Source of the DNA: an uncultured Solobacterium sp.
GTDB taxonomy: Bacteria > Bacillota_I > Bacilli_A > Erysipelotrichales > Erysipelotrichaceae
NCBI GenBank assembly: GCA_946415785.1
Contig: CAMKTV010000012.1
Location: forward strand, 1-32,365
Direction: 5' to 3'
Length of the DNA stretch: 32,365 nucleotides
In this document: positions 1 to 8,601 of the stretch, piece by piece
Numbering within the stretch: position 1 is the stretch's first letter
Layout: every line of letters starts with the position of its first letter
Program-made: the position numbers and the translations under genes
The notes under the pieces: generated by a model
What the model was told of the DNA's origin: nothing
The model's database searches: none
Seen by the model: the letters and a program-made list of their open reading frames with translations, nothing else

Positions 1-66
1 CTTAATTCCACATTAGATATATCTGGTAATTAATAATTATCATATATATTAAATATATTAATACAT

Positions 67-97
67 AAAGATAGAAGCTGTTGCTTCTATCTTTTGT
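67..97. terminator. Rho-independent-type hairpin
   Basis: aaagatagaagc-tgtt-gcttctatcttt, 12-bp arms, followed by tttg; probably serves a gene left of the window and/or the convergent operon. Confidence 0.6.
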
Positions 98-172
98 ATA
101 TTGTAAAGTAATAATTAAGTATTAAAAATAAGCATTAGGTCTACAAATCAACTAATTATAGAAATTAATTCT

Positions 173-919
173 TTATTTCCCAACTAACTTTAAGAATTTC
201 TTATCATTCATTTGTTCATTACTGATATATTTTCCATCAAAGAATAAAGCATAATTAGTAATCGGTGTAGGTGCATTTTGAGCAGTCTTCTTATCGCTTA
301 TATGAATAGCTTTAAAATTAATATTATTATCTTTAGCACATTTCTCTAAGATAGGTATATATTTTCCATTAAATGGACATTGATTAGTGAAATATAATAC
401 ATATCCTTTTTCTTCAATATGAGGATGTTTTGCGCAATCTTTAAATGACGGCTTATTGGCATCTTTCTTAAATGGCAGATACCATAACTGTATACCATTA
501 TCAGCTTCGTCTGCTACTTCAAAGCCTTTATATTTAAGATATTTAGGATCAGCTAAGAAAGGTAATTTCTTGGCACTAGAAAGAATACATAGGCCTATCT
601 TTCCTTTTTTCTTACTATCTTTAATACATTCATTTAATAAATCATTTGAATAACCATGTCCCTTAAAAGAGCCTGATACCCATAGACAATTAATAAACAT
701 ATAATCTTTACCAATAAGTGGATTCCAAGCATTTTCAATAGGTATATATTCAATAAAACATTTTCCTCTTTCAACACTTTTTAAAAAGACTAGCCCATCA
801 TCAAAACATTTTTCCAGCCATTGTTTTTTAGATGATACCTGAACATCATTATTATTAGAAATAGCACAACAGATGTGCTCATTTATTAGATTTTCTTTTG
901 TGAGTTTTATATATTCCAT
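173..919 (-). CDS. GNAT N-acetyltransferase with C-terminal YoaP-like thioredoxin-fold domain
   Basis: ORF; acetyltransferase-like N-terminal half (FINCLWVSGSFKGHGYSNDLLNECI) and YoaP-like C-terminal half (YVLYFTNQCPFNGKY). Confidence 0.7.
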   Translation of the reverse strand: MEYIKLTKENLINEHICCAISNNNDVQVSSKKQWLEKCFDDGLVFLKSVERGKCFIEYIPIENAWNPLIGKDYMFINCLWVSGSFKGHGYSNDLLNECIKDSKKKGKIGLCILSSAKKLPFLADPKYLKYKGFEVADEADNGIQLWYLPFKKDANKPSFKDCAKHPHIEEKGYVLYFTNQCPFNGKYIPILEKCAKDNNINFKAIHISDKKTAQNAPTPITNYALFFDGKYISNEQMNDKKFLKLVGK

Positions 920-2674
920 TTAGATATTATATTGTGAACGATAATTATTTAATAGATTATCATATTCTTCTTTTTGAGCATCATTAAGTGTTTCTAAGAA
1001 GTTGTGCATATTTAGTGAGTCGTTCTCTAGGCCAATAATCGTTAAAGCGATATTACTACAATGGTCACCAACTCTTTCTAAATCAGTAATTAAATCATTG
1101 AAGGCTATACCGTGTTCAATAGTACATTCACCTTTCTTTAATCTTTCAATATGATTAGATTTCATCTTTTCACAGATATCATCAATGAGTTGTTCAAAAG
1201 GTTCAATTGAATAAGCAAGGTGTATATCATTATTTACGAATGCTTCAACAGTTATCGTAATCATATCGGAAATAGCTAAGGCTAGAGTCCTCATTTCTTT
1301 TAAACCATCTTCAGAGAAAGATATACCATTTTCATTTAATTCTTTAGAAGATTGAGCGATATTTAATGCGTGATCAGACAATCTTTCATAATCGCCAATC
1401 GCATGTAGATATTTAGAAACTTCTTCATTTTGAGTTTTATTTAATTCTTTACGGGTAATCTTGATCATATATGTGCCAAGTTTATCCGCATACCTATCAA
1501 TTATTTCTTCTTTATTTTCAACTTTCTTAAAATTCTTATCATTATAATTACCAATTAATTCACAAGCCAATTGAACATTTCTTCTGGCGAAATTAGCCAT
1601 TGAATTAATTGTCAGACGACATTGTTCAATCGCTAAAGCAGGATGGGCGATGAATCTTTCCTCTAATAAATCTTCTTCATATAAATCTTCATCATCAACT
1701 TCATCTTTAATTATTTTCTTCGTTAATAAATCAATCAAATTAATAAAAGGAATTAATAAGATAATATAAACTGCTCGATATAAAGTATTGATTAAAGCGA
1801 TAGAGAATGTATTTAATACTAAATTATCAATATTAAAATGAATTAAATAATTTAAGCCATAGAATAAGACAGAAATAATGATGGCTCCAAATGCATTAAT
1901 TAGTAGATAAGAAAAGGCCGAACGTTTAGCTTCAACAGAAGCACTTAAAGCTGATAAGATAACAGGTAAAGAAGCACCAATACCAATACCCATCAAAATA
2001 GGAAGGGCAATAGGCAAACTTATAACGCCTGTACTTGATAAGGCTTGTAGGATACCAACAGCAGCACTGGCTGACTGAATGATGGCAGTAAAAATCATAC
2101 CAACTAATATTCCAATTATTGGATTAGAGAAATTAGTTAACAGATTAATAAATACTTCTGACTGTCTTAAAGAAGATACTGAATCAGACATTGTTTGCAT
2201 ACCAAACATTAAGATCGCAAAGCCCATTAAGATATTACCAATATTCTTTTGTTTTGTATGTTTACAAAACATTCTTAAATAAATACCAATAATCGCAATT
2301 AGGGCAGTGAGTGTATCAGCTGATAGTAATTGTAAGACATTAGAAGTTTTACCAAGTGATGATAAAGAAATAATCCAACCAGTAATTGAAGTACCAATGA
2401 CAGCACCCATTATTACCGCAATAGCCTGTTTTGATTTCATCATCTTAGAATTGACAAAACCGACAACCATTACTGATGTCGCTGAAGATGATTGGATAAC
2501 GGCTGTAATGCCAGTTCCTAATAATAAGCCTTTTAAAGGATTAGATGATAATTTATAGAGAACTAATTCTAATTTATTTCCTGCTACTTTTTTAAGACCA
2601 TCAGACATGAGTGTCATTCCAAAAAGAAATAACGCAACGCCAGATAATAATGCTAAAACATTACTAATTCCCAT
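920..2674 (-). CDS. Na/Pi cotransporter family protein with C-terminal PhoU-like domain
   Basis: QSSSATSVMVVGFVNS and QSASAAVGILQALSSTG repeats typical of the NptA/PNaS family; PhoU-like helical C-terminus; SD ggagg upstream. Confidence 0.9.
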   Translation of the reverse strand: MGISNVLALLSGVALFLFGMTLMSDGLKKVAGNKLELVLYKLSSNPLKGLLLGTGITAVIQSSSATSVMVVGFVNSKMMKSKQAIAVIMGAVIGTSITGWIISLSSLGKTSNVLQLLSADTLTALIAIIGIYLRMFCKHTKQKNIGNILMGFAILMFGMQTMSDSVSSLRQSEVFINLLTNFSNPIIGILVGMIFTAIIQSASAAVGILQALSSTGVISLPIALPILMGIGIGASLPVILSALSASVEAKRSAFSYLLINAFGAIIISVLFYGLNYLIHFNIDNLVLNTFSIALINTLYRAVYIILLIPFINLIDLLTKKIIKDEVDDEDLYEEDLLEERFIAHPALAIEQCRLTINSMANFARRNVQLACELIGNYNDKNFKKVENKEEIIDRYADKLGTYMIKITRKELNKTQNEEVSKYLHAIGDYERLSDHALNIAQSSKELNENGISFSEDGLKEMRTLALAISDMITITVEAFVNNDIHLAYSIEPFEQLIDDICEKMKSNHIERLKKGECTIEHGIAFNDLITDLERVGDHCSNIALTIIGLENDSLNMHNFLETLNDAQKEEYDNLLNNYRSQYNI

Positions 2675-2726
2675 ATGACCTCCACTTTATTTTATTTTCA
2701 CATAAACTCATATAGATGTAAAACGC

Positions 2727-4169
2727 TTATATCTTTTTATATGATCTTGGTGCAAATAATAATAAGATAGGCAATAATTCTAATCTTCCTGCTACCATAT
2801 CAAACATCAAAACACATTTTGAAAAATCAGATAAAGCAGCATAATTTCCAGTAGGACCGATAATATTAAGTCCTGGGCCAATGTTATTTAAAGTAGCTGC
2901 AACAGCTGTAAAACTTTCAATTAAATCAATAGTATCAATCGCAACTAATAAGACAGACGCTAAGAATACTAATAAGAATATTTGAATATATAGGCCAACT
3001 GATTTTAAAGTATCTTCTTCAACAACCTTACCATCTAATTTTATCTTTCTTACTTCATTTGGATGAATATAACGATGTATTTCTTCTTTAGCCATCTTGA
3101 AAGATAAAAGAATTCTTGATACTTTAATGCCTCCACCAGTAGACCCAGCACAAGCACCAATAAACATCAATAAAACTAAGATAGCTTTAGAGAATGTTGG
3201 CCATAAGTTAAAATCGGTTGTCGCAAAACCAGTTGTGGTAATAATAGATGCAACCTGGAAAGAAGATTGTTGCAAAGATATGCCAAAAGATCCGTATTGC
3301 GATAAAGTATTAAAGGCAATAAGTAATGTAGCAATAATGGTAATTAAAAGATAATATCTAACTTCTTCCATCTTGAAGATTTCTTTACGATTCTTTGATT
3401 TGATTAAGCAATAATAGACATTGAAATTTAAACCAAACATTAAGATAAAGACGTTGACAATTATCTGAATTAAAACAGAATAAGAAGCTAAAGAATCATT
3501 CTTTATTCCAAAGCCGCCCGTTCCAGCTGAGGCAAAACTTGCGCATATCGCATCATATAAAGGCATGCCCGCAATCTTTAAAGAAATGATTTCTAATAAT
3601 GTTATGACAATATAGATAATATATAGCATTTTGGCCGTTTCTTTTACTTTAGGGACAAGTTTACCAACTTGAGGTCCTGGAGATTCAGCTCTCATTAAAT
3701 GCATATTATTACCACTATTATTAGGAAATATCGCCAACATAAAGACAATGACACCCATGCCCCCAATCCAGTGTGTTAGACAACGCCAGAAATTAGCTGC
3801 ATTGCTTAAATCTTCAACAGCTAATAGAATACTAGAACCAGTAGTAGTAAAGCCTGATAAGGTTTCAAATAGGGCATTGATAAAATCAGGTATTTCTTTA
3901 GAGATAATAAAAGGAATAGCCCCAAATAAGCCCATCAATATCCATGCTAAGCCAACAGATATAAAGCCTTCTTTAGCATAAAATACCGGTGCTTTTTCTG
4001 AATTTAATGAAAGTAAAAAACCAACAATAAAAGTAATAAGGGCTGTTGATAAATAATAATAAGCAACCTGTTCATGGTAGATAATTCCTACTAAAAAAGG
4101 CAACAAAAGAAGTATCGCTTCGATCTTTAATACATTTCCTAGGAAATTACCGATGACCCGGTATTTCAT
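2727..4169 (-). CDS. trkH: TrkH family potassium uptake protein
   Basis: TGF/GSTGGG selectivity-loop segments (SGFTTTGSS, GTGGFG, TTGFATTDF, GACAGSTGGGIKV, NNIGPGL). Confidence 0.93.
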   Translation of the reverse strand: MKYRVIGNFLGNVLKIEAILLLLPFLVGIIYHEQVAYYYLSTALITFIVGFLLSLNSEKAPVFYAKEGFISVGLAWILMGLFGAIPFIISKEIPDFINALFETLSGFTTTGSSILLAVEDLSNAANFWRCLTHWIGGMGVIVFMLAIFPNNSGNNMHLMRAESPGPQVGKLVPKVKETAKMLYIIYIVITLLEIISLKIAGMPLYDAICASFASAGTGGFGIKNDSLASYSVLIQIIVNVFILMFGLNFNVYYCLIKSKNRKEIFKMEEVRYYLLITIIATLLIAFNTLSQYGSFGISLQQSSFQVASIITTTGFATTDFNLWPTFSKAILVLLMFIGACAGSTGGGIKVSRILLSFKMAKEEIHRYIHPNEVRKIKLDGKVVEEDTLKSVGLYIQIFLLVFLASVLLVAIDTIDLIESFTAVAATLNNIGPGLNIIGPTGNYAALSDFSKCVLMFDMVAGRLELLPILLLFAPRSYKKI

Positions 4170-5539
4170 GAATTATTATCTCCAACTAAGATATCACTTA
4201 GATTTTTAATCTGTTTTTGTTTACCAACAACAACAATCGTATCGCCTGGTAATATACAAGATTGACCATTAGGGATAATGATTTCTTTGCCTCTTCTTAT
4301 ACAGGCAATTAATATACCTTCTTTTGTATGAAGACTGGCCAATGGTTTATTAGTAATAAGTGATTCATTATTGATTGTAAAACCGCATGCTTCAACCTTA
4401 CCTTTAATTATTTCATGTAAGGTTTCAATTTGTGAATCACCTTGGGCATTATTTAAAGCTCTTACATATCTTACAATATTATCCGCAATGATATTTTTTG
4501 GGTGAATTAAACTGCCTAATTCTAAAGAATTAATCACTTCATTATAAGCAATACGATCTATTTTTGTGATAACTTTAGTAACGCCACATTTAGAAGCAAA
4601 TAATGATAAGAAGATATTTTCTTCATCAATACCAGTTAAAGATACAAAGGCATCAATATCTTCAATTCCTTCTTCTTTTAAGATTGCTTCTACAGAACCA
4701 TCCGCATTGACAATTGTAACTTGAGGTAATATGCCTGCCAATTCTTCACATCTATTCTTGTCCTGTTCAATAATCTTAAGATCAATATTTTTATTAGCTA
4801 ACTGTTGACATAAATAAAGGCCTATCTTACTTCCCCCAACAATCATGGCATTTCTTACTCGTTTTATATCAATACCAATTGATTTAAAGAAGTCTTTCGC
4901 AATATATTGAGAAGAAACTAAAGTAATCTTATCATTAGCTTCAATCACAAATGAACCATTAGGAATGATGGCTTCTTCTTTTCTTTCAACACAACATATC
5001 AAAGTATTACCTTTAAATTTCTTATCGATTTCTGAAAGACTTAAACCGACAATTGGTGAATTTTCAGGGATGACAAATTTCATTAATTCTACTTCGCCAT
5101 TAGCGAAAGTATCAATTTTAACAGCAGCAGGGAAACGTAATAAACGAGCTATCTGTTTAGCAGCAGCTCTTTCAGGGTTGACAATCATTGAAAGACCCAA
5201 TTCACGAGAAATAAAGCTTATATCTTCTGATAATTCAGGATTTCTAACTCTGGCAATAGTTTTACAATTACCAGCTTTTTTAGCCAAGAGACATGTCAAA
5301 AGATTTAATTCATCAGAATCAGTTACAGCAATCAATAATTCTGTTTCATCTATTCCTGCTTGTTTTAATACTTTTAAACTTGTGCCATTGCCGACAAGCC
5401 CCATGACATCATAAGCATTAGTAATATCTTCAATGATGCGTGGATTAACATCGATGGCTACAATATCATGTCCTTCATTAGATAACTGTTCAATAATTGT
5501 GGCACCAACTTTACCGCATCCTACAATAATAATACGCAT
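4166..5539 (-). CDS. trkA: Trk system potassium transporter TrkA (two RCK/TrkA-N + TrkA-C repeats)
   Basis: MRIIIVGCGKVGATI and NAMIVGGSKIGLYLC NAD-binding repeats; 4-bp overlap with trkH. Confidence 0.94.
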   Translation of the reverse strand: MRIIIVGCGKVGATIIEQLSNEGHDIVAIDVNPRIIEDITNAYDVMGLVGNGTSLKVLKQAGIDETELLIAVTDSDELNLLTCLLAKKAGNCKTIARVRNPELSEDISFISRELGLSMIVNPERAAAKQIARLLRFPAAVKIDTFANGEVELMKFVIPENSPIVGLSLSEIDKKFKGNTLICCVERKEEAIIPNGSFVIEANDKITLVSSQYIAKDFFKSIGIDIKRVRNAMIVGGSKIGLYLCQQLANKNIDLKIIEQDKNRCEELAGILPQVTIVNADGSVEAILKEEGIEDIDAFVSLTGIDEENIFLSLFASKCGVTKVITKIDRIAYNEVINSLELGSLIHPKNIIADNIVRYVRALNNAQGDSQIETLHEIIKGKVEACGFTINNESLITNKPLASLHTKEGILIACIRRGKEIIIPNGQSCILPGDTIVVVGKQKQIKNLSDILVGDNNS

Positions 5540-5700
5540 AAGTCCCCCTAGATACTTATTAATTATAACCTAAATACTGATAATATGCCTTTTATGGGCA
5601 AACTGAGAATAAAAAAAGAGCAGCGCCTTCGGTTATGATTGCGTCCCTCTTAAAATATATAATAGCAAAACTATATGACAATTCAAGAAAAATCTTTTAA

Positions 5701-5865
5701 AAAAGCTATTATAAAATCACAAAAAATGTACCAGTTAATGCACCAGTTAATTCGTCCAAGGAATGTCCGGTTCTTGAGATTTTAATCGCTCCAAAAAGCA
5801 TTAGAGAGATAGCAAAACGCCTAAGATATAAAGAGTACCTAAGTAACAGCAAAATACCCAAGTAA
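5701..5865 (+). pseudogene. Relic of an AlbA_2/RecG-like ATP-binding regulator C-terminus
   Basis: Start-less open frame KSYYKITKNVPVNAPVNSSKECPVLEILIAPKSIREIAKRLRYKEYLSNSKIPK*; VPVN-repeat linker plus HTH-like segment. Confidence 0.4.
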
Positions 5866-5894
5866 AAGTACCTAAGTAAAAACACCCAAGTAAA
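5834..5894. repeat. Short imperfect tandem repeat, four copies of (T/C)ACC(T/C)AAGTAA
   Basis: tacctaagtaa, tacccaagtaa, tacctaagtaa, cacccaagtaa in about 60 bp. Confidence 0.7.
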
Positions 5895-5910
5895 CTCCAA
5901 TAGATTTATT

Positions 5911-5942
5911 AAAAAAAGAGAACGGTTATTTTTCCGTTCTCT
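5911..5942 (-). terminator. Rho-independent terminator of the APC permease gene
   Basis: Minus strand AGAGAACGG-loop-CCGTTCTCT-TTTTTT, overlapping the end of the CDS. Confidence 0.85.
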
Positions 5943-7308
5943 TGTTGTTTCTGTTAAAGAATAAGCCAAGACCCATTATGATAATAAAGAATATTAAATA
6001 ATAGATAATCTGTTTTATTCCATATGCCATGTAGCAACAGTAACACATAAATAATGAAGCAACTGTTGACAATAATGGAATGATGAAACGATAGAAGAAA
6101 CCAAAGGTCTTTTCTTTAAACATGACACAAATAAACATAGGAACATACATAGCATATAAAGTCATGATACAGATTTCATCTGCTTCCCAAGCTAATAGCC
6201 AATCAGGATTACCTGTACCATTGAACGCTAATGGACCCTGGAAGAATAAAGTAGAAGTCTGGAATAGCCAGAATCCTAAGAAGATTAAAGCAATAATACA
6301 GCTCTTTAAAGGCATACCAGTCTTTTCATCAACTTCTTTGATTACTTCTGGTTTAGGGCCTTCATTTCTTATAGCTAAGGCATAGAAACTTCTCATTGAA
6401 CATAAGATCATACCATTAGCTGTACCTAGACATGAAATAATAATAAATACTAAGACAATAGAACCAATGAAATTGCCAAACACATTAGAGAAAGCAATAA
6501 CAGGTAAATTATCACCAGCAGCTATAATACCATCTACTGATAAAGTAGCTGACATAGATAATACATATAACATATATAAGACAGTACAGAAAATACCACC
6601 AATAATTAAAGCTAAAGGAAGATCTCTTTTAGGATTCTTTAATTCAGAATTGATAGTAGTACAAGATATCCAACCTTCATATGCGAAAGCAAAAGCACAT
6701 ACACCAGCAAATAATCCACCAACAGGAGCATTATCAACTGCAGTATTTAATACATTTATAGTATTGCCATTAACAACACCAACAATTAAACCAACAATTG
6801 CCATTAAAACTAAAGGTATTAATTTAATAACTGTCATTGATACCTGTAATTTACCAGCAAGACTTGGTCCTAACATATTGATAGCAACAAGAACTAGCAT
6901 AAAGAATACTGCAATACCAGTAGTAGTCTGGCCATACATTTCTAGTCCAAATAACATTGATACATATGATGCAGCAATATATGAAAGAGTAGCACCAATA
7001 ATAGGATTATAGAAACAAGCCATAAACCAGCCAATAATATAGCCATATTTCTTACCTAATGTTGCCTCAGCGTAGTCAATTAAACCATTACAATGAACAT
7101 ATTCTTTACCCATCTTAGCAAAGAATAATGAACAAACTATACAGATACAACCAACAACACCAATGACTAATAATGACATCTTCATATTGCCACCAGTCAG
7201 TTTTAATACTTTAACAGCTTTAAAGAAGATACCAGACCCAATAACAATACCAACAACCATGGCAAGTGCCATAGGGAAGCCATAACGTTTTTTCATCTTG
7301 TTTTCCAT
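5926..7308 (-). CDS. APC family amino acid permease
   Basis: GIVIGSGIFFKAVKVL N-terminal signature; ~12 hydrophobic segments; SD gagg upstream. Confidence 0.9.
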   Translation of the reverse strand: MENKMKKRYGFPMALAMVVGIVIGSGIFFKAVKVLKLTGGNMKMSLLVIGVVGCICIVCSLFFAKMGKEYVHCNGLIDYAEATLGKKYGYIIGWFMACFYNPIIGATLSYIAASYVSMLFGLEMYGQTTTGIAVFFMLVLVAINMLGPSLAGKLQVSMTVIKLIPLVLMAIVGLIVGVVNGNTINVLNTAVDNAPVGGLFAGVCAFAFAYEGWISCTTINSELKNPKRDLPLALIIGGIFCTVLYMLYVLSMSATLSVDGIIAAGDNLPVIAFSNVFGNFIGSIVLVFIIISCLGTANGMILCSMRSFYALAIRNEGPKPEVIKEVDEKTGMPLKSCIIALIFLGFWLFQTSTLFFQGPLAFNGTGNPDWLLAWEADEICIMTLYAMYVPMFICVMFKEKTFGFFYRFIIPLLSTVASLFMCYCCYMAYGIKQIIYYLIFFIIIMGLGLFFNRNNKRTEK

Positions 7309-7426
7309 AAGTTGCCTCGCAATAATAATGATATTATTCTATCACTAAATAGATGGTAATGAGTAAATAACAATTGCAAACAAAAGATTTAATAAAGGTT
7401 TTATATCGATGTAGTAAAATATAAGC

Positions 7427-8173
7427 ATGTTAGGAATGTACATTGTAATAATAACAATATGGTTTGGTTTTATAATTTGGCTAAGTCTCACTAGAAATAC
7501 AAGAAGAGGCCAAAGAGGAGAACTTTTTGTTGCAACAATATTAAAAAGACTCCCAAAAGATGAATACCATGTGTTAAATGATTTAATGATTGAAAACAGT
7601 GGATATGGGACAACTCAAATTGACCATATCGTTTTGTCTATTTATGGAATATTTGTAATAGAAACGAAGAATTATTCAGGTTCTATATATGGTGGAGAAC
7701 GTTCCGAAGAATGGACAAAAAATGTATATGGAAATAAGTATTCGTTCAGAAATCCAATTAGACAGAACTATGGACATATAAAAGCACTATCAAATAAATT
7801 AGGTGTAGATGAAAAGTATTTTATACCGATAGTTGTATTCACGAATAGAGCAAGACTAATAGGAGATTTTGAATCGCCAGTAATATATGCAGGCGAATTA
7901 CTAAAAGAAATAAAATTTCACAATACTATTAAGTTCACAAAAGAACAGATTATAAGAATGTATGATTTATTAAATAGTATTCCGAAATATGATAGAGACA
8001 CTAAGAAAAAGCATGTAAAAGATATTAAAGAAAAAGTAAAAAACAAACAAGATTTAATAAAAAAAGGAATTTGTCCAAAATGTGGCGGTAAGCTAATTGG
8101 AAGAGAAGGAAAGTATGGAACATTTTATGGATGTTCAAATTATCCTAAGTGTAAATATACTTTGAATCCTTAA
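7427..8173 (+). CDS. NERD-domain (nuclease-related) protein with N-terminal TM and C-terminal topoisomerase-type C4 zinc finger
   Basis: GELFVATIL, TQIDHIVLSIYGIFVIETKNYSG (D...ExK), CPKCGGKLIGREGKYGTFYGCSNYPKCKYT. Confidence 0.88.
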   Translation: MLGMYIVIITIWFGFIIWLSLTRNTRRGQRGELFVATILKRLPKDEYHVLNDLMIENSGYGTTQIDHIVLSIYGIFVIETKNYSGSIYGGERSEEWTKNVYGNKYSFRNPIRQNYGHIKALSNKLGVDEKYFIPIVVFTNRARLIGDFESPVIYAGELLKEIKFHNTIKFTKEQIIRMYDLLNSIPKYDRDTKKKHVKDIKEKVKNKQDLIKKGICPKCGGKLIGREGKYGTFYGCSNYPKCKYTLNP

Positions 8174-8179
8174 TGCTTA

Positions 8180-8208
8180 ATGACAGTTGAAACTGCTTAG
8201 ATTATAAT
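8180..8208 (+). promoter_or_regulatory. Promoter of the NUDIX-helicase operon, predicted leaderless
   Basis: ATGACA (8180-8185), 17 bp, TATAAT (8203-8208), then 6 nt to ATG 8215; no SD. Confidence 0.6.
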
Positions 8209-8214
8209 TATTTT

Positions 8215-8601
8215 ATGAAAGCTATTAGAGTAGTAGCTGCAATTATAGAAAAAGATGATCATATTTTGATTGCCAGAAGAAACCATGGCGAATTTGAAGG
8301 ACTATGGGAATTTCCTGGTGGTAAATATGAAGAAGGCGAAACTGGAGAACAAGCCATTAAAAGAGAAATAAAAGAAGAATTTGATACAGATATAAATGTT
8401 AAAAAGTATTTGTGTACAATTGAACATCAATATGATTCGTTTTATTTAGTTATGGATTGCTATATTTGCGATTTAATAAATAATAATTTACATTTGCACG
8501 ATCACTCAGCAATTAAATGGATAGATCCATGCGAAGAGAATATTGAATGGGTGCCAGCAGATGTTAAAGTAATAAATAATTATAAAGAGAGTCTTAAATG
8601 A
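8215..8601 (+). CDS. NUDIX hydrolase, MutT-like (deoxy)nucleoside triphosphate pyrophosphohydrolase
   Basis: NUDIX box GGKYEEGETGEQAIKREIKEEFD. Confidence 0.9.
   Translation: MKAIRVVAAIIEKDDHILIARRNHGEFEGLWEFPGGKYEEGETGEQAIKREIKEEFDTDINVKKYLCTIEHQYDSFYLVMDCYICDLINNNLHLHDHSAIKWIDPCEENIEWVPADVKVINNYKESLK

Noticed and set aside
5610-5645. Possible hairpin aagagcagcgc...gcgtccctctt after the trk operon promoter
   Set aside because: Stem is poorly paired; not a convincing terminator or RNA.
5709-5969. 86-aa minus-strand ORF in the track
   Set aside because: Overlaps the permease end and terminator, and is antisense to the better supported VPVN relic; Leu/Arg-rich shadow translation.
456-6385. 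Plus-strand ORFs at 456, 2079, 2307, 3097, 3748, 4965, 6122
   Set aside because: Antisense to well supported minus-strand genes; no homology-like motifs.
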